From NCBI GenBank assembly GCA_963978545.1, contig OZ021725.1:11237197-11301196 (forward strand): a stretch of 64,000 nucleotides of DNA. Direction: 5' to 3'. Shown one piece after another: positions 24,190-36,479 of this stretch (its first letter is position 1; each line of letters opens with the position of its first letter). A model generated the notes under the pieces. That model ran no database searches. It saw only the letters and a list, made by a program, of their open reading frames with translations, and had not been told where the DNA came from. Source of the stretch: Linyphia triangularis (lineage: Eukaryota; Arthropoda; Arachnida; Araneae; Linyphiidae). A program made the translations under genes and the position numbers.

Positions 24190-24780
24190 CTAGATCCCGT
24201 ATTATCCATATTTTCAGGATTATAAATGTGGGAGTAGACGATCAGAGAAGGGACACTTGTTGAGTGTAGAATCCAGCTTTAATGAATCCTTACTGCCTCT
24301 TATCTCATACTACATTAGGCACAAGCGCCTTTCTTACGTATATTCACATCGAGAATGTTCAGTGATCTGTCTCTCTCATCAGAATGAGGAATACCTCCCT
24401 CTGCCGCTAGGAGTCGCCACAAGGGGTTCTCTAGTGGTGCGCCCCCTATCTCCACATAAATATGAATGTTTTATAGTTTGTTTAACTTCAATAAGAGACT
24501 GAGTAATATTTCAGGTAAACGGATAAACTCTATATCAGGCTATGATTTGACAACACATTTATAGCGCTTTATTAAAGACAAGAGCCATGTGGCACTGAAA
24601 CACTATTACAATATTTGAAAAACGGAAACATCTATATTTTTACATTTTGGTTTAAACGACACTTTATATTAGACTTAACTAAACCAAAAATAATGCGTAA
24701 TGATTTTTTAATGCTAGGAGATTTAAAAACCAGTTATTTGTTTCGAAGTTTTTAGACCTAATAGTTACTTTAGTGCGATA
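24190..24780. other. Unassigned segment
   Basis: An 81-codon plus-strand frame (24257-24502) has no recognisable domain. The segment looks like unique or single-copy repeat sequence. An antisense LTR was considered but ends were not found. Confidence 0.35.
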
Positions 24781-24790
24781 CGATAATAGG

Positions 24791-25569
24791 AATGGCCGCC
24801 CCCAGGAGGGTGCAAGGGGGTGCACTTGCAACCCCCCCCCCCCGGCTCTTGAATATTTTCAAAAAATGAAAGAAAAGATGTAAATTTCAAGTTAAAAAAA
24901 GCACATTATACTTTTATGCTACAATGAGCATTTTCTTTCTATTAATTTAGTCCTTTCTTTCTTTCCTATGTCGTTTTGTATAGCTACTTCCTTGGCGATT
25001 TTCTGGCACTTATGTCTTTGATTATTAGAGGCTTATGAGTAGAAGTATTTATTCCTTTTATTGAATAATCATTTCTTGTGTAGCTCTCAAAATTCTAAGA
25101 AAATATTTTGTTTTTTAAGTCATCAAATGTATTATCTTGAAATCTATTTTTTAGAATTCAATTGGATTTATTCCATTACTGCCTTCGTGTTTCATTTTGA
25201 TTTTTTTTTTTTCATTATATCCGAAACTTGGAAGAAATAAAAAAATTTTACTCTTCAGTTTTTTTGCATCTTCGAGTTCTTCTATTCTAAACACTATCTC
25301 TTGAATGCCGTGAAATCTAGTTGGATACTAAAAAAAAAATCATTAAAAATATATATTTTAATATTTTTACTATTTTGTATTTTTTTCTCTTTAACAGGGT
25401 TGCGCTTTCAAAAATATATACCATGAATTTTAACTATTCTCAAAGAGTATAATTTATAATGCATGGTTATTAATTAACATTTCTAAAAAAAAAAAATTAA
25501 AAAAAAAAAATGATTTTGATAAAAATCTAGTCTTGCACCCCCTTGCAAATATTCTTGGGGGCGCCCATG
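24791..25569. mobile_element. Family hN1 element, second copy
   Basis: Inverted orientation relative to 4507-5265. The right end is CTTGGGGGCGCCCATG and the left end AATGGCCGCCCCCAG. Flanks are ATAATAGG (24783-24790) and ATAATAAG (25570-25577), a duplication with one mismatch. C12 lies at 24832-24843. It is about 779 bp with no transposase. Confidence 0.82.
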
Positions 25570-25606
25570 ATAATAAGTAAACTCTGTTTGAATAATGATA
25601 GATTAA

Positions 25607-25810
25607 CCCTTTGCACTCCAGGCCTTTTTCGCGCTGAGGAATCAGCAACTCGAGACATTTTAGGTTCGACTGGTGTTTATGGGTTTGCTTCATAGAAACT
25701 AAACACAGTCATTGGCCTTGCATCGAATTTCCGCATCACACCTAATGGTCATCTCGTGGTTTGGCATCCAATCGTGTGGCGCCTGAGAGGCGACACTGGA
25801 GTGCAAAGGG
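25607..25810. mobile_element. piggyBac-type MITE (PB-2)
   Basis: 204 bp between TTAA (25603-25606) and TTAA (25811-25814). Inverted ends are CCCTTTGCACTCCAGG and CTGGAGTGCAAAGGG. TTAA targets with CCCTTT ends are diagnostic of the piggyBac superfamily. No coding sequence is present. Confidence 0.88.
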
Positions 25811-25822
25811 TTAAAAACGTAT

Positions 25823-27011
25823 TGTTATGAATTTTTCCACAGAGGCAATGATGGCACAGTTTTCACGGTATAAAAATATTTATTCTCTCTTCAAGAGCTC
25901 ACAGAATTTATTCAAAGAACAGTGCAATCACTATTAACCCTTTTCACTCGTATGTCCCGGTATGGGGGACATCATTCGTTTTACCATCGCGCTCGTATGT
26001 CCCCGCACAGGGGACATCGCATCTTGCCCTTGGGCCAGTAAATTTCAACGATCCCAACCATCGACAAACTCTCCTTATATTGCTCCTTCAAGTGGCGCAG
26101 AAAAGTGCTCGGACCGTAGTGAACCAACACTTCTCACGTTCTCTTTTGACACAAAACTCCGCTCAAATGTTTTTTTATACATCATGGTAATTTTACCATA
26201 TTTTGATTTGATTTCTTGTGCCATTTTCAAGAGAAAACTTCAGGAAAACATGTATTTCTCAAAAAGTTGTGCTGGAAAAAGTTAATTCTCCGAAATCACT
26301 AATAAACTTTAATGTCACCTGAGAGGACACATCGAGTGATATGTTAGAATTACGATGTCCCCTGATAGAGGACAGCGGAGTGCAAAGGGTTAATGCGGTG
26401 TAGTGTAATATACTTAAGTATTCTTAGTAGTTTCAATTCATTATTTTGACACGTTGAAAAATAAAATATTATGTGGCCACATTCCTATTCTAGGTCAAGA
26501 GGTGTATTCAGGGGTTATATTTATAAATTTTTGATTACAGGATGGTAAACCTTCTAGTTAAATTGGAACACATTTCCATCAAAAAAATTCTTCTTGATCG
26601 AACATAAAAAAATTTCCGAGTTATTTGCTAATTTTCTAAAGCATAATTACGAGTGAAAAAGGGTTAATCTTCAATACAAGCTTCAATAAGAACAGCTTCG
26701 AATACAGCGATTATACAAGCTCACTCCAATAGGTCAACAAAGCGATCAGCTTTCATCGGGATCCAAAGTCACACCGAAAACTTTCCCGTTCTCCAGTCTT
26801 ATTTATACAGGCGCGTGAGAACATTCTCGAAATATCCAGCCAATTCATCGAAAAAGAAACATCTCGAAATTTCTGGATTGCTTTAGGTGTTGCCACCTTT
26901 TTCTAACTTGTACTATCGCTGTTAATAAATGAAATAAGATCAAATAAATTACAATAAAATTTTAAAATAATACGTCACTATTTACACTATATATAGACAA
27001 TTTGTACAACA
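25823..27011 (-). mobile_element. Solo LTR, family LTR-B, carrying a piggyBac-type insert
   Basis: TGTTATGAATTTTTCC to TACAACA with a perfect GTAT duplication (25819-25822, 27012-27015). Removing the insert at 25938-26667 leaves about 459 bp, matching the other copies. Confidence 0.88.
25938..26663. mobile_element. piggyBac-type composite MITE (PB-1)
   Basis: 726 bp between TTAA (25934-25937) and TTAA (26664-26667). The ends are CCCTTTTCACTCGTA and TACGAGTGAAAAAGGG. It contains two small palindromes of the type ATGTCCCC..GGGGACAT near the left. An internal end-like motif GTGCAAAGGGTTAA near 26380 suggests two units fused and then moved as one, because the copy at 28571-29504 has the same layout. 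Confidence 0.88.
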
Positions 27012-27015
27012 GTAT

Positions 27016-27505
27016 TATTTTGAAACTATTGACGATCGCTATACATTGAGACAGGTTTACTTGAGATCATTGAATACGCTGCAACAATGTGTGAACCGGT
27101 TTTAACTAAGCCCTAATTGGTTGATTGGAACGAAGTGTGGCCGATTCGTTAAATCTGTTATGGTAAGTAAAATATCAGTTAAAATTTAAACTTAAAAAAC
27201 GCTTATTTTCCACACCCAAATTCCGGAAGTTCACTCATAAGAAAGTTATACTGAATATTTTCGAGTGCCATTCGTATCTGACCAAAACGTTCGATATGTG
27301 ACTAGGGGATATGTCTGGAAGATGTCCTTCAATATATCAGATAAAAATCCCAAAACTGGAGATCGCACTCATTCAACAAGTCCTAGTAAAGATCATTCCC
27401 TAACTGATCTCAGTGAATGAATGCTCCATAAGTGCTGCAGTTGTTGGTAAATGGTTGGTAGTGTAGTGTCTCATTGACGACACGTTCGACAGTTCAGGGT
27501 AGCTT
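27016..27505. other. Spacer with a short Pal-B fragment
   Basis: 'agtcctagtaaagatcattc' near 27380 matches the start of Pal-B. The rest is unassigned. Confidence 0.4.
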
Positions 27506-27513
27506 CCTTTAGA

Positions 27514-28171
27514 GTCCGAGATGCGACTGCATTTTTTGGACCCCATCGAACATCATTCGGAATTTTTTATAGAAATTAGAGAAAAGTGAGTAGATTACGA
27601 ATCCACTGGTCTGACGTGGAAAAAATGGCCGAAACTGATCAAAAATCGACTTGGAATGAGTTGAACTAAAATCCGATTGCCAAATATACCCTAACTTGCC
27701 AAAAAGGGAACAAATTTTTTCGTCTGGCAAACCACTGCATTTTAATTTTCAATGAGAAAAAACGCAATCGATTTCTGATCTCTGGCTCGGAAAACTTGTA
27801 TCTTCTAAAAGAAAGCCAAATTGGCGACATCAGTTACGTCATCAGTGACGTAATGTTTATTAACAATTTGGCTCATTTGTGAAAGATGCAAGTGGCCATA
27901 GCCACACATCCGAATCGTCTGCAAACTTCTTAATTGAAAATTAAAGAGTGAGGGTTACCACATAAAAAAAAATACTCATTATTTGGCAAGTTATGGAGCA
28001 TTTGGCAAATGGATTTAGTTCAACTTATTAAAAGTCGATTTTGGACCAGTTACGGCCATTATTGCCTCGGCAGACCAGTGGATTCGTAATCTACGCACTT
28101 TTCTCCAATTTCTATAAAAAATTCAGAATGATGTTCGATGGGGTCCCAAAATTGCTGTAGCCCTCTCAGTC
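27514..28171. repeat. Pal-A copy
   Basis: GTCCGAGATGCGACTGCA at the left and CTCTCAGTC then TA at the right. The core reads 'cagttacgtcatcagtgacg' near 27831. A complete but diverged copy of 658 bp. Confidence 0.82.
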
Positions 28172-28566
28172 TATTATTAAAATTCCCTTTTCAACAGCTT
28201 CCAATAGTTTATTTAAGCATGTGAAGAGACCTGATTTGCTTTTGGTCCTTTGTTCATTTTCTTTAACTTCCTGGCGCATTTCTTGTGCCATCAGAGTTTT
28301 TTAAAGTTTCTATGAATAAATAAGTAGGAGAGTACTTTCCCTTATCTTTCAATCGGCACAAATGCATGAGCACTGATACGACATGCAATTCATGCATTGT
28401 GGAGCTGTTTTCTTCCTAATGTGATTCATAAAATTAAATTTTGCACGTTGCATTCGTAATCACGTTCGGATCTTAAATCGTCGTCAGTGTTGCCTTTTGC
28501 CGCCATGCACATTTGGATTAGTCAGTTGGTTTAACACTCACTGGTACAGCAATAGTTTTGGCAAAT
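28172..28566. other. Spacer
   Basis: No feature recognised. Confidence 0.4.
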
Positions 28567-28570
28567 TTAA

Positions 28571-29504
28571 CCCTTTTCACTCGTATGTCCCCGTATAGGG
28601 GACATCACTCGTTTTACCATCGCGCTCGTATGTCCTCGTACAGGGGACATCGCATCTGTATTGGGCAAACTGTGATAACTTAACCAAAACATTTCTGTTC
28701 GAAGTATTTCTAAGTCGATTTGCTTTCGTGGAGGTGCCGGCATTACGTTCCGCCCCTAAATATTGTTTAAATAGTTTATTCATATTATTACATTTCTTAG
28801 ATTTTTAACCTTTTGCACTTTTGCACTTCGAACCATTCTGGACGGCTACCAGCAGCTCAGCCCTAGTGTTGCCTTTGCGCCAGTATATTTCAACAACCCC
28901 AACCATCGAGAAACTCCTCATCGCTCCTTTCAAATGGCGCAGAAAAGTGCTCGGACCGTCGTGAACCAACACTTCTCACGTTCTTTTTTGACACAAAACC
29001 CCGCTGAAATGTGTTTCTTTTTTCTTGGTAATTTTACCATATTTTGATTTGATTTCTTTTGCCATTTCAAGAGAAAACTTCAGGAAAACATAAATTTCTC
29101 AAAAAGTTGTACTGGAAAAATTTAATTCTCCGTAATCACTAATAGACTTTAATATCCCCTGAAAGTGCACATCCGAGTGATATGCTAGAATTACGATGTC
29201 CCCTGAGAGGGGACAGCGGAGTGCAAAGGGTTAATGCGGTGTAGTGTAATACACTTAAGTATTCTTAGTAGTTTCAATAAATTATTTTGACACGTTGAAA
29301 AATAAAATATTACGTGGCCACATTCCCATCCTAGGTCAAGGAGTGTATTCAGGGGCTATATTTTTAAATTTTTGATTTAAGGATGGTCAACCTTCTAGTT
29401 AAATTGGAACACATTTCCATCAAAAAAATTCATCTTGATTGAACGTGAAAAAAAATTCCGAGTTATTTGCTAACTTTCTAAAGCATAATTACGAGTGCAA
29501 AGGG
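28571..29504. mobile_element. piggyBac-type composite MITE (PB-1), longer copy
   Basis: Between TTAA (28567-28570) and TTAA (29505-29508), with ends CCCTTTTCACTCGTA and TACGAGTGCAAAGGG. It is collinear with 25938-26663 but has about 210 extra bases near 28655-28870. This copy may be the less deleted form. Confidence 0.87.
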
Positions 29505-29754
29505 TTAAATGTTTTTCAAGCTGAAAGCAGGGCAGTACCCAGGGGGTTGGGTGGACCGACGTAACCCCCCAGATATTGTGTGAAATCTTGTTTCACCACT
29601 TCCCCTTCTTTTTTAGTGTAACGTACTATAATTATTTACATTAAAATTTATTCAGGTCATAGATGTAATACTAGTTTGAGTCCCTTGATTCTAAAAGAAT
29701 TACAAATGAGAAAATCTGCTTTATGTTGTAATTTAATTTTTGAGTTTCATCTAA

Positions 29755-30010
29755 ATTGAGTTTCATCTCTGTTCGATTCAATGCTATTTTAGCGCGAGTG
29801 GATGACGGAAAGTTTAATTTATTAGTATTCCGTAAAAGCTACCTTTTAGTGTCAGTTACAGCCCCAAAATTTGATAGAAATTCGAATCTATTTGCCAAGT
29901 TTCAGCCCGATTGGATGACGGCAAGGAGCTTAATTAGGCCACTGCAGATTTTTCCGATTTTTCCCGCCATCGACTTACAAATATAGCCAACCAACAGCAC
30001 GCACGCAGAA
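29755..30010 (-). repeat. Rep-V copy, reverse orientation
   Basis: Contains 'gccaagtttcagcccgattg' (about 29894), the reverse complement of the core at 3520-3700. Confidence 0.6.
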
Positions 30011-30150
30011 TCGAAATTAATCTTAACTTTTTTCTTAACTTTGAAGAGGTCTAAAACCTCGACCGGAAGTGAAATCCGAGTGGCGCCTTATTTCAGAATG
30101 AAAATTTCTATCAATGTCGCAAATTACAGAATTGTTTCATGAAATGCTTG

Positions 30151-30151
<1 letters not shown>

Positions 30152-30209
<58 letters not shown>
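30152..30209. repeat. (TA)n microsatellite, about 58 bp
   Basis: Pure alternating AT. Confidence 0.95.
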
Positions 30210-30212
<3 letters not shown>

Positions 30213-31066
30213 CACTCAAAAATATAGGAAACAGAACAGCAAAACCTCTCTCTTCTTGCATGGTGCTGCCATCTATTGGAGATTCTAAGAACTTTACAGA
30301 ATCATGTCTGAATTGTGATACAGATTTAATTCAATAGGCTGCCCAATGTTATGTCAAAATACATTAAACTATGACGTGATAGCAGTATCATCAGGTGTTG
30401 AATTAATACCCTATACTCTTCTTTTAAAACTTACTACTAATAATAGTCAAATCAAAACAATCCCATTATAATTACACTAATTTCGGGCAACGTTATTTAT
30501 ACTTCAATGATGATAAGATCTAACCATTCAGGCATTCAACAAACCCTTAAATTTCCACAAATCTCATTAAAACTGTTTTGTTTTCATCGACGAACTCAAA
30601 CGGAACGAGTATCGAACTTAAACGCATCAATTAAGGTTTTTCATTATACGCGCTGCTTCCTTTTCTGCAAGCCGGTAATTTTTTTTAAATAGGTATATTT
30701 CTATTTTATTTTTCTCATGGGTAATTTCCTCGAAACCTCCTTCCTCTTAATTTAGCGACACCATTATAAAATAAAACGAAAAAAAACAACATTTTTTTAG
30801 AGTAAAATAACCTAAATCATGGCTTTAAAATAGTTGTTTACTTTATTTTAGTGAAAAAAAAAAATAACCTTTTCAAACCTTCTCGGTAACAAACTCTTGA
30901 CCTAATTAATGGTGGCGAAATAAATGGAACAACAAACAGTTTGGAAGAATAGCTTTTGATTGAACTCTTGAATCTCCGATTTTGGTCTGCAAGTTAACGC
31001 ATTTGAGGGACAAATATTAATCAGTTCAAATTTTCACAAATAACCTTTCAACGACAATAACTATTA
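30210..31066. other. AT-rich spacer
   Basis: No gene, RNA or shared repeat recognised. Confidence 0.4.
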
Positions 31067-31724
31067 GTCCGAGAGGCGACTGCAGTTCTTGGACCTCATC
31101 GAACATCATTCTGAATTTTTTATAGAAATTGGAGAAAAGTGAGTAGATTATTAATCTACTGGTCTGCCTTGGCGAAAATGGCCGAAACTGGTCAAAAATC
31201 GACTTTTAATAAGTTGAACTAAATCCAATTGCCAAATGCTCCATAACTCGCCAAATAATGAGCATTTTTTTTTTATTTGGTAACCAACCTTCACTCTTTA
31301 ATTTTCAATTGAGAAGGTTGCAGACGGTTCAGATATCTGGCGACGGTCTACTTGCATCTATTAAAAGTCAGCCAAATTGGCGACATCAGTTACGTCATCA
31401 GTGAAGTAATATTTTTTTACCAACTTGACTCCCTTTTAATAGATGCAAGTATACCGTCTCCAGATATCTGAATCGTCTGCAACCAATTGAAAATTAAAGA
31501 GTGAGGGTTACCAAATGAAAAAAAAATTCTCATTATCTGGCAAGTTATGACGCATTTGGCAATTGGATTTAGTTCAACTTATTAAAAGTCGATTTTTGAC
31601 CAGTTTCGGCCATTTTTGCCCCGGCGGACCAGTGGATTCCTAATATACTCACTTTTCTCCAATTTCTATAAAAAATTCAGAATAAAGTTCGATGGGGTCC
31701 AAAAATTACAGTCGCCTCCTAGTC
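31067..31724. repeat. Pal-A copy with TA-flanked ends
   Basis: TA then GTCCGAGAGGCGACTGCA at the left, and CAGTCGCCTCCTAGTC then TA at the right, 658 bp. The core is at about 31388. Confidence 0.85.
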
Positions 31725-31809
31725 TATATGTTAGATATTCCGAACTTTTTTTTATATTTTTTATAACTCTTCCGATAAGGTTTAGCCTACAAATTTAACT
31801 TCTAAAATT

Positions 31810-32165
31810 AAGTCCTAGTAAAGATTATTCCACGCTGTGTTACAACTTTCTAGGCAAGTTTATTGAGAAATTACTTGGTATTAAAATTTTGAAATTTGAT
31901 GCATGGTTACGATTACCATTTTAATCAAATGATATAAATTAAATATTAGCAAATAGTGTCTAATATATTTTATTATATATTTGAAATTCTTACGTCAATG
32001 TCTATGCAATGGCTCCATCTGCGATAGTTTTTGGTTTTTTTTTTGTTTTTTTTTTAATTTTTATTTATAGTACATAACAATTTATGTCATTTCATTAAAT
32101 GATTATTTTTGCACCGACTCACCTAATTTCATAGATTTATACAAAGTAGTTTCTAAATAATGTAA
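31810..32165. repeat. Pal-B copy, uninterrupted
   Basis: Both arms are present without an insert: 'agtcctagtaaagattattcc' at the left and its inverted partner region ('tttatgtcatttcatta', 'aaagtagtttctaaa') at the right. This shows the structure that the copies at 148 and 17900 had before insertion. Confidence 0.75.
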
Positions 32166-32454
32166 CCTATAAAAATAAGGTGTTTAATATAAATCCTTTA
32201 TATGCATTGCCAATTTTCATATTCATTAAAATAGCGCCGTTTCTGTTGTCAACTTGTGCTTGGTATTGACACCTAATTTTAAATATTAAAAACATCTCTA
32301 TCAGCAAAATATGCGGTAAACTACTTTTTTAAATTTCTTCGTTAAAAATGAATTTATGCATCACATCCAAACATATTCTATTTATTCTAATTAAAACAAC
32401 TTTACTTTACTTACTAAAACAATTTTGGCAACAGGAAAGGGTTCCTTCATTGAT

Positions 32455-32800
32455 GCGTTAAATGCTATTTCTGAGGGATCGGCCGACGGAAAGTTGGTTA
32501 GTTAATATTCTGTAAAATCGACCTTTTAGTGACAGTGACAGTCCTCCAAATTTTATAGAATGCATTATCATCGACGTCGAATCTATCTGCCAAGTTTCAG
32601 CCCGATTGGATGACGGCAATTGGATTAATTAAGCCACTTCAGATTTGTCCACCATCGATTTATACAGCTACATACAATCAAAATCGCAGTTAATATAAAG
32701 CATTTAATGCACTGGGCTAGAAAATTTTAACTTGTAGCGAGTAATTAGTAATGATAATTACTTTTAGGACTTCTTCTTAAACGCATCAGCCCTTTTCATC
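32455..32800 (-). repeat. Rep-V copy followed by a Pal-B right arm
   Basis: 'gccaagtttcagcccgattg' near 32596 marks Rep-V. From 32700, 'aatgcactgggctagaaaat' marks a Pal-B right arm. Confidence 0.6.
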
Positions 32801-32845
32801 CGACTTTTGCGTGATTAAAATTAAACTATTACAAGACATACTATA

Positions 32846-33492
32846 GTCCGAGAGGCAACTGCAATTTTTGGACCCCATTGAACATCATTCTGAATTTCTT
32901 ATAGAAATTGGAGAAAAGTGAGTAGATTACGAATCCACTGGTCTGCCGTGGCAAAAATGGCCGAAACTGGTCAAAATTCGACTTGGAATGAGTTAAACTA
33001 AAATCCGATTGCCAAATCTGTCATAACTTGCCAAAAATAGAACTTACTTATTCGTCTGGCAACCCACTTCATTTTGATTTTCAATGACAAAAAGCTCAAA
33101 CGATTTCTGATCTTTGGCTCGGAAAACTTATATCTTTTAAAAGTAAGCCAGATTGGCGACATCAGTTACGTCATAAGTGACGTAATATTTTTTGCCAACT
33201 TGGCTCCCTTTTTATAGATGCAAGTAGACCGTCGCCAGATATCTGAATCGTCTGCAACCTTCTTAATTGAAAATTAAAGAGTGAGGGTTACCAAATAAAA
33301 AAAAAAATGCTCATTATTTGGCAAGTTATGGCGCATTTGGCTATTGGATATAGTTCAACTTATTAAAAGTCGATTTTGACCAGTTTCGGCCATTTTTGCC
33401 ACGGCAGACCAGTGGATTCGTAATCTACTCACTTTTCTCTAATTTCTATAAAAAAAATCAGAATGATGTTCGATGGGGTCCAAAAATTGCAG
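32846..33492. repeat. Pal-A copy, right end truncated
   Basis: Starts TA then GTCCGAGAGGCAACTGCA. The right arm stops at 'aaaaattgcag', where Rep-X begins, so about 15 terminal bases are missing. Confidence 0.8.
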
Positions 33493-33960
33493 GGAGCTTG
33501 ACTGGGAACTGACAAGCCAAAAACAAACGTAGTTTGATTAAAGAAAAAAAATAAACTACTGCATTTAAAGTTTACCTACCTATCAGACCACTTATCGGAA
33601 GATTTACGCTACAACCATTCGCTAGTTAAAATTTTAAAATAATAACTTATTTACCTACAATTCATGAAATAAAAACATCAATCCAGACTGACAAGTCAAA
33701 AACACACTTTCTTTAATTACACAGAAAACATAAACTAATGTATATAATGCTTACTCACCTATTGGACCACTTATCGGAAAGTTTAGGTTACACCATTTGA
33801 GAGTTAGAAATTAAAAATAACTATTAATTAATCAGTAATTCATGAAATAAAAACAGCACAATGTTAAATCAGATTGACGTCCATCTTTTAGAAACCCAGC
33901 CGCCATGTTGTGACGTCACATTCTGCAGACGTATTGTAGTAACAGATTTCTAAGCGATAA
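33493..33960 (+). repeat. Rep-X repeat with internal 178-bp duplication
   Basis: Two consecutive units share 'cacttatcgga' (about 33588 and 33766) and 'aattcatgaaataaaaac'. It ends in 'gccatgttgtgacgtcac'. A reverse-complement copy lies at 56440-57020, 23 kb away. Confidence 0.7.
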
Positions 33961-36479
33961 TAGACTATTATGACGTCATATTTACAGCTTCAAAATGAGG
34001 AAAAACAGCTAAATTAATTGTTAAAACTTTTTGCTCACATATTTGTTCTTTTTATTTCTACAATTTTCATTTATGAGTAATAACATTAGAACTTCATGAT
34101 TTTTTTTGTTATTCAACACCAGTAAATTTTCAAAGAAACTATTCTGCCCTATCTTCCGGCTCACTGCAACTGCAACCACAGCCCAAACATCAAATACACA
34201 AAGCATGCGTGTTGTGCTGTTTTAAGGTAAATAATCTGATTTTTCTAAATTAAGTTTTATGCAACATTTGCTATTCCCCTTTCTGCTTGTAGAGAAGTGA
34301 AGTTTGGTAAATTTACTTAGCCTTGCTTCAAAGGTAAATGACTTCTTATGTTAAAATTTTCTTTGTGGTTAAACGAGTCTTATTAGTATGACATATTAAC
34401 CCTCCAATTTACTTCCAAAGAATTTGTTATTTAGCTTCTGCAATAAACAATACAATTTTTTGATTTATATGTAATGGTTGGAATGTTTTTTTTACGTTGG
34501 CATTTAGATATAAAGTGTAACAGTATTAATGCTGCAATACAACACCAAATGAATGTACTTGAGATGCATCATTCTCGATGTTTATTGAAATTGGCAGTAC
34601 AAAAATTCATCATACGCTTGAAATAAAAAGCTATTTGGTAAATTCCTAGTTCTTTTTTATGGGTTGGCGCACTTTTGAAAAGTTGGCGACCAAGCCAGAA
34701 TGTCGCCAATTCGGAATTCCAATATGAAAAATTGAGAAACGAACTAGCTCCATGATTTGTGGTATAGGAAGGTTGAAGCCAAAGCACGTCAATAAAAAAA
34801 ATGGGGTTGCCAAATTTAAAACTGTATCGCCTACAAAACAGTGCCAAATCAGCTTGGCGATATTTTAACGTCAACTAGGAATATACCAGCTATTTTAACC
34901 AAATATTAATAAACGTGTTGTATTATTCCCCTACGGCCTTTTTTTTTATGGGGAGCAGTAGGACTATTGGCACCCATAATAAACGCCAAAAGTCAAAACT
35001 AAAATGAAGGTTAAAGTTTACTGTAAGGTGTCAGATGAATTAGAGGGAAATTTGGTGATTTAGTTGTATGTGGCAACCTGTTTGCTTAGTTTACAGCAAC
35101 CTGTTGAATTGGTTTTACAGCAACCCTTGTGGACGTTTGGATTAGACAACACAGGCCATCTTTTATTTCGCAACTCAACTCTTAGACGTCATTTTCAATT
35201 TGGGGGACTTTTGAAAAGTCGCCATCTGACACCTTCTATTAAACATGAGCCAAAATAAAAACTAAAACAGTAATAAAATTAAAATACAATATTTTATGAT
35301 AAAATAAATTAATTTAGAATGTAACTCCAAATGAAACCTGTTTCCAAAAACTGCATTTACCTGGGAAAAGGTGCAAATAAATACTGTGATAAAGGAATAT
35401 CAGCTATAATACATCTATACTGGGTGGTTTTTTAAGGTCATTAACTCATTTTAAGATGGGGGAAAAAACTTGTTCTCAATTTCTCTAGATACATTTTTTT
35501 TAGAAAAAAAGCTAAAGCATAATTTTAGCATTCAAGGAAAAAAATTTATTTTTCTTGTAGACTGCTTTAAGTAAGAAACAAAAATTAACTCGCATTTTGC
35601 GAAAAGCAGTTTTAAATTTAAAAAAATTCATTTGGCATGGCCTCGAGAGAATATTATGCTATTGCTACAAATTTATGAATAAATAACACTGAAACAAAAA
35701 ATTATTACACTGTGACCAAACAGATAATTTTTTCAAAGGTAGAAATATGTATTTTTCCTCTTTTGCATACTAGTTCGTTTTCTTTATTCATTGTGTTAAG
35801 AGTCAGATTATGCTCTCAGTAAACTATGGACATCTCCTACATACCTACAATCATGTGCAGACCGTTCTTCTCTTGCTTGGAGTTTAGGGTCCTTCCACTT
35901 TGTGGCTTTGAGACCCTTGTTTTGTGTCTAAAGGAGTTTCAGAGCCATTTTGGATCTGTGTTCCTGGCCTGGAAGCCAAGCAGTTACCTTCAGGAATGCC
36001 ACAGGTGACAGAAAGCGACTATTTTCGAGGCAAGACTACTATGGCGACTTTTATCGCCGAAATCGGCCTGAAAGCTATCTTTTCAGCTAATGTTGTATTT
36101 TGAAATATTCAGCGACTATTTTTGGGAAAAAAATCATACTTTTATTTGCAAGAGAAACGTAAGTTTGTTCATGGCGTTAAAAGTAGGCAGTCTCTGTTCT
36201 TTAGGTCTGTGGCTTCCATCAATGATATCGCTTTTATAGAGCTTGATTGAATCTGAACTGAAGAGGATTGAACGTTTTTATTCGAGAGGACTTCTTTGGT
36301 TTTCTGCTGTTATTGGTTCTCTTGTGAATCATTAAATTTTGAGACTATACACACAGTCAGTTTCACGTGATTCTCTTTTATTCTGATGTCATGCAGAGTG
36401 TACGACAAAGGTCAAGCACTGCTTTTTCTTTTAAAGAAGTAAAGATTGTGTTAAATTTACTATGTTAAGTTTATTAATT
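33961..36479. other. Long AT-rich stretch without recognised genes
   Basis: Open frames up to 101 codons (34569-34874 minus) show no domain. A short GC-richer patch at 35860-36080 contains repeats of 'gcgact'. Nothing can be supported as a gene. Confidence 0.4.

Noticed and set aside
24257..24502. 81-codon ORF as a gene
   Set aside because: There is no recognisable domain, no splice or promoter context, and the surrounding DNA is repeat-like. Evidence is too weak to call.
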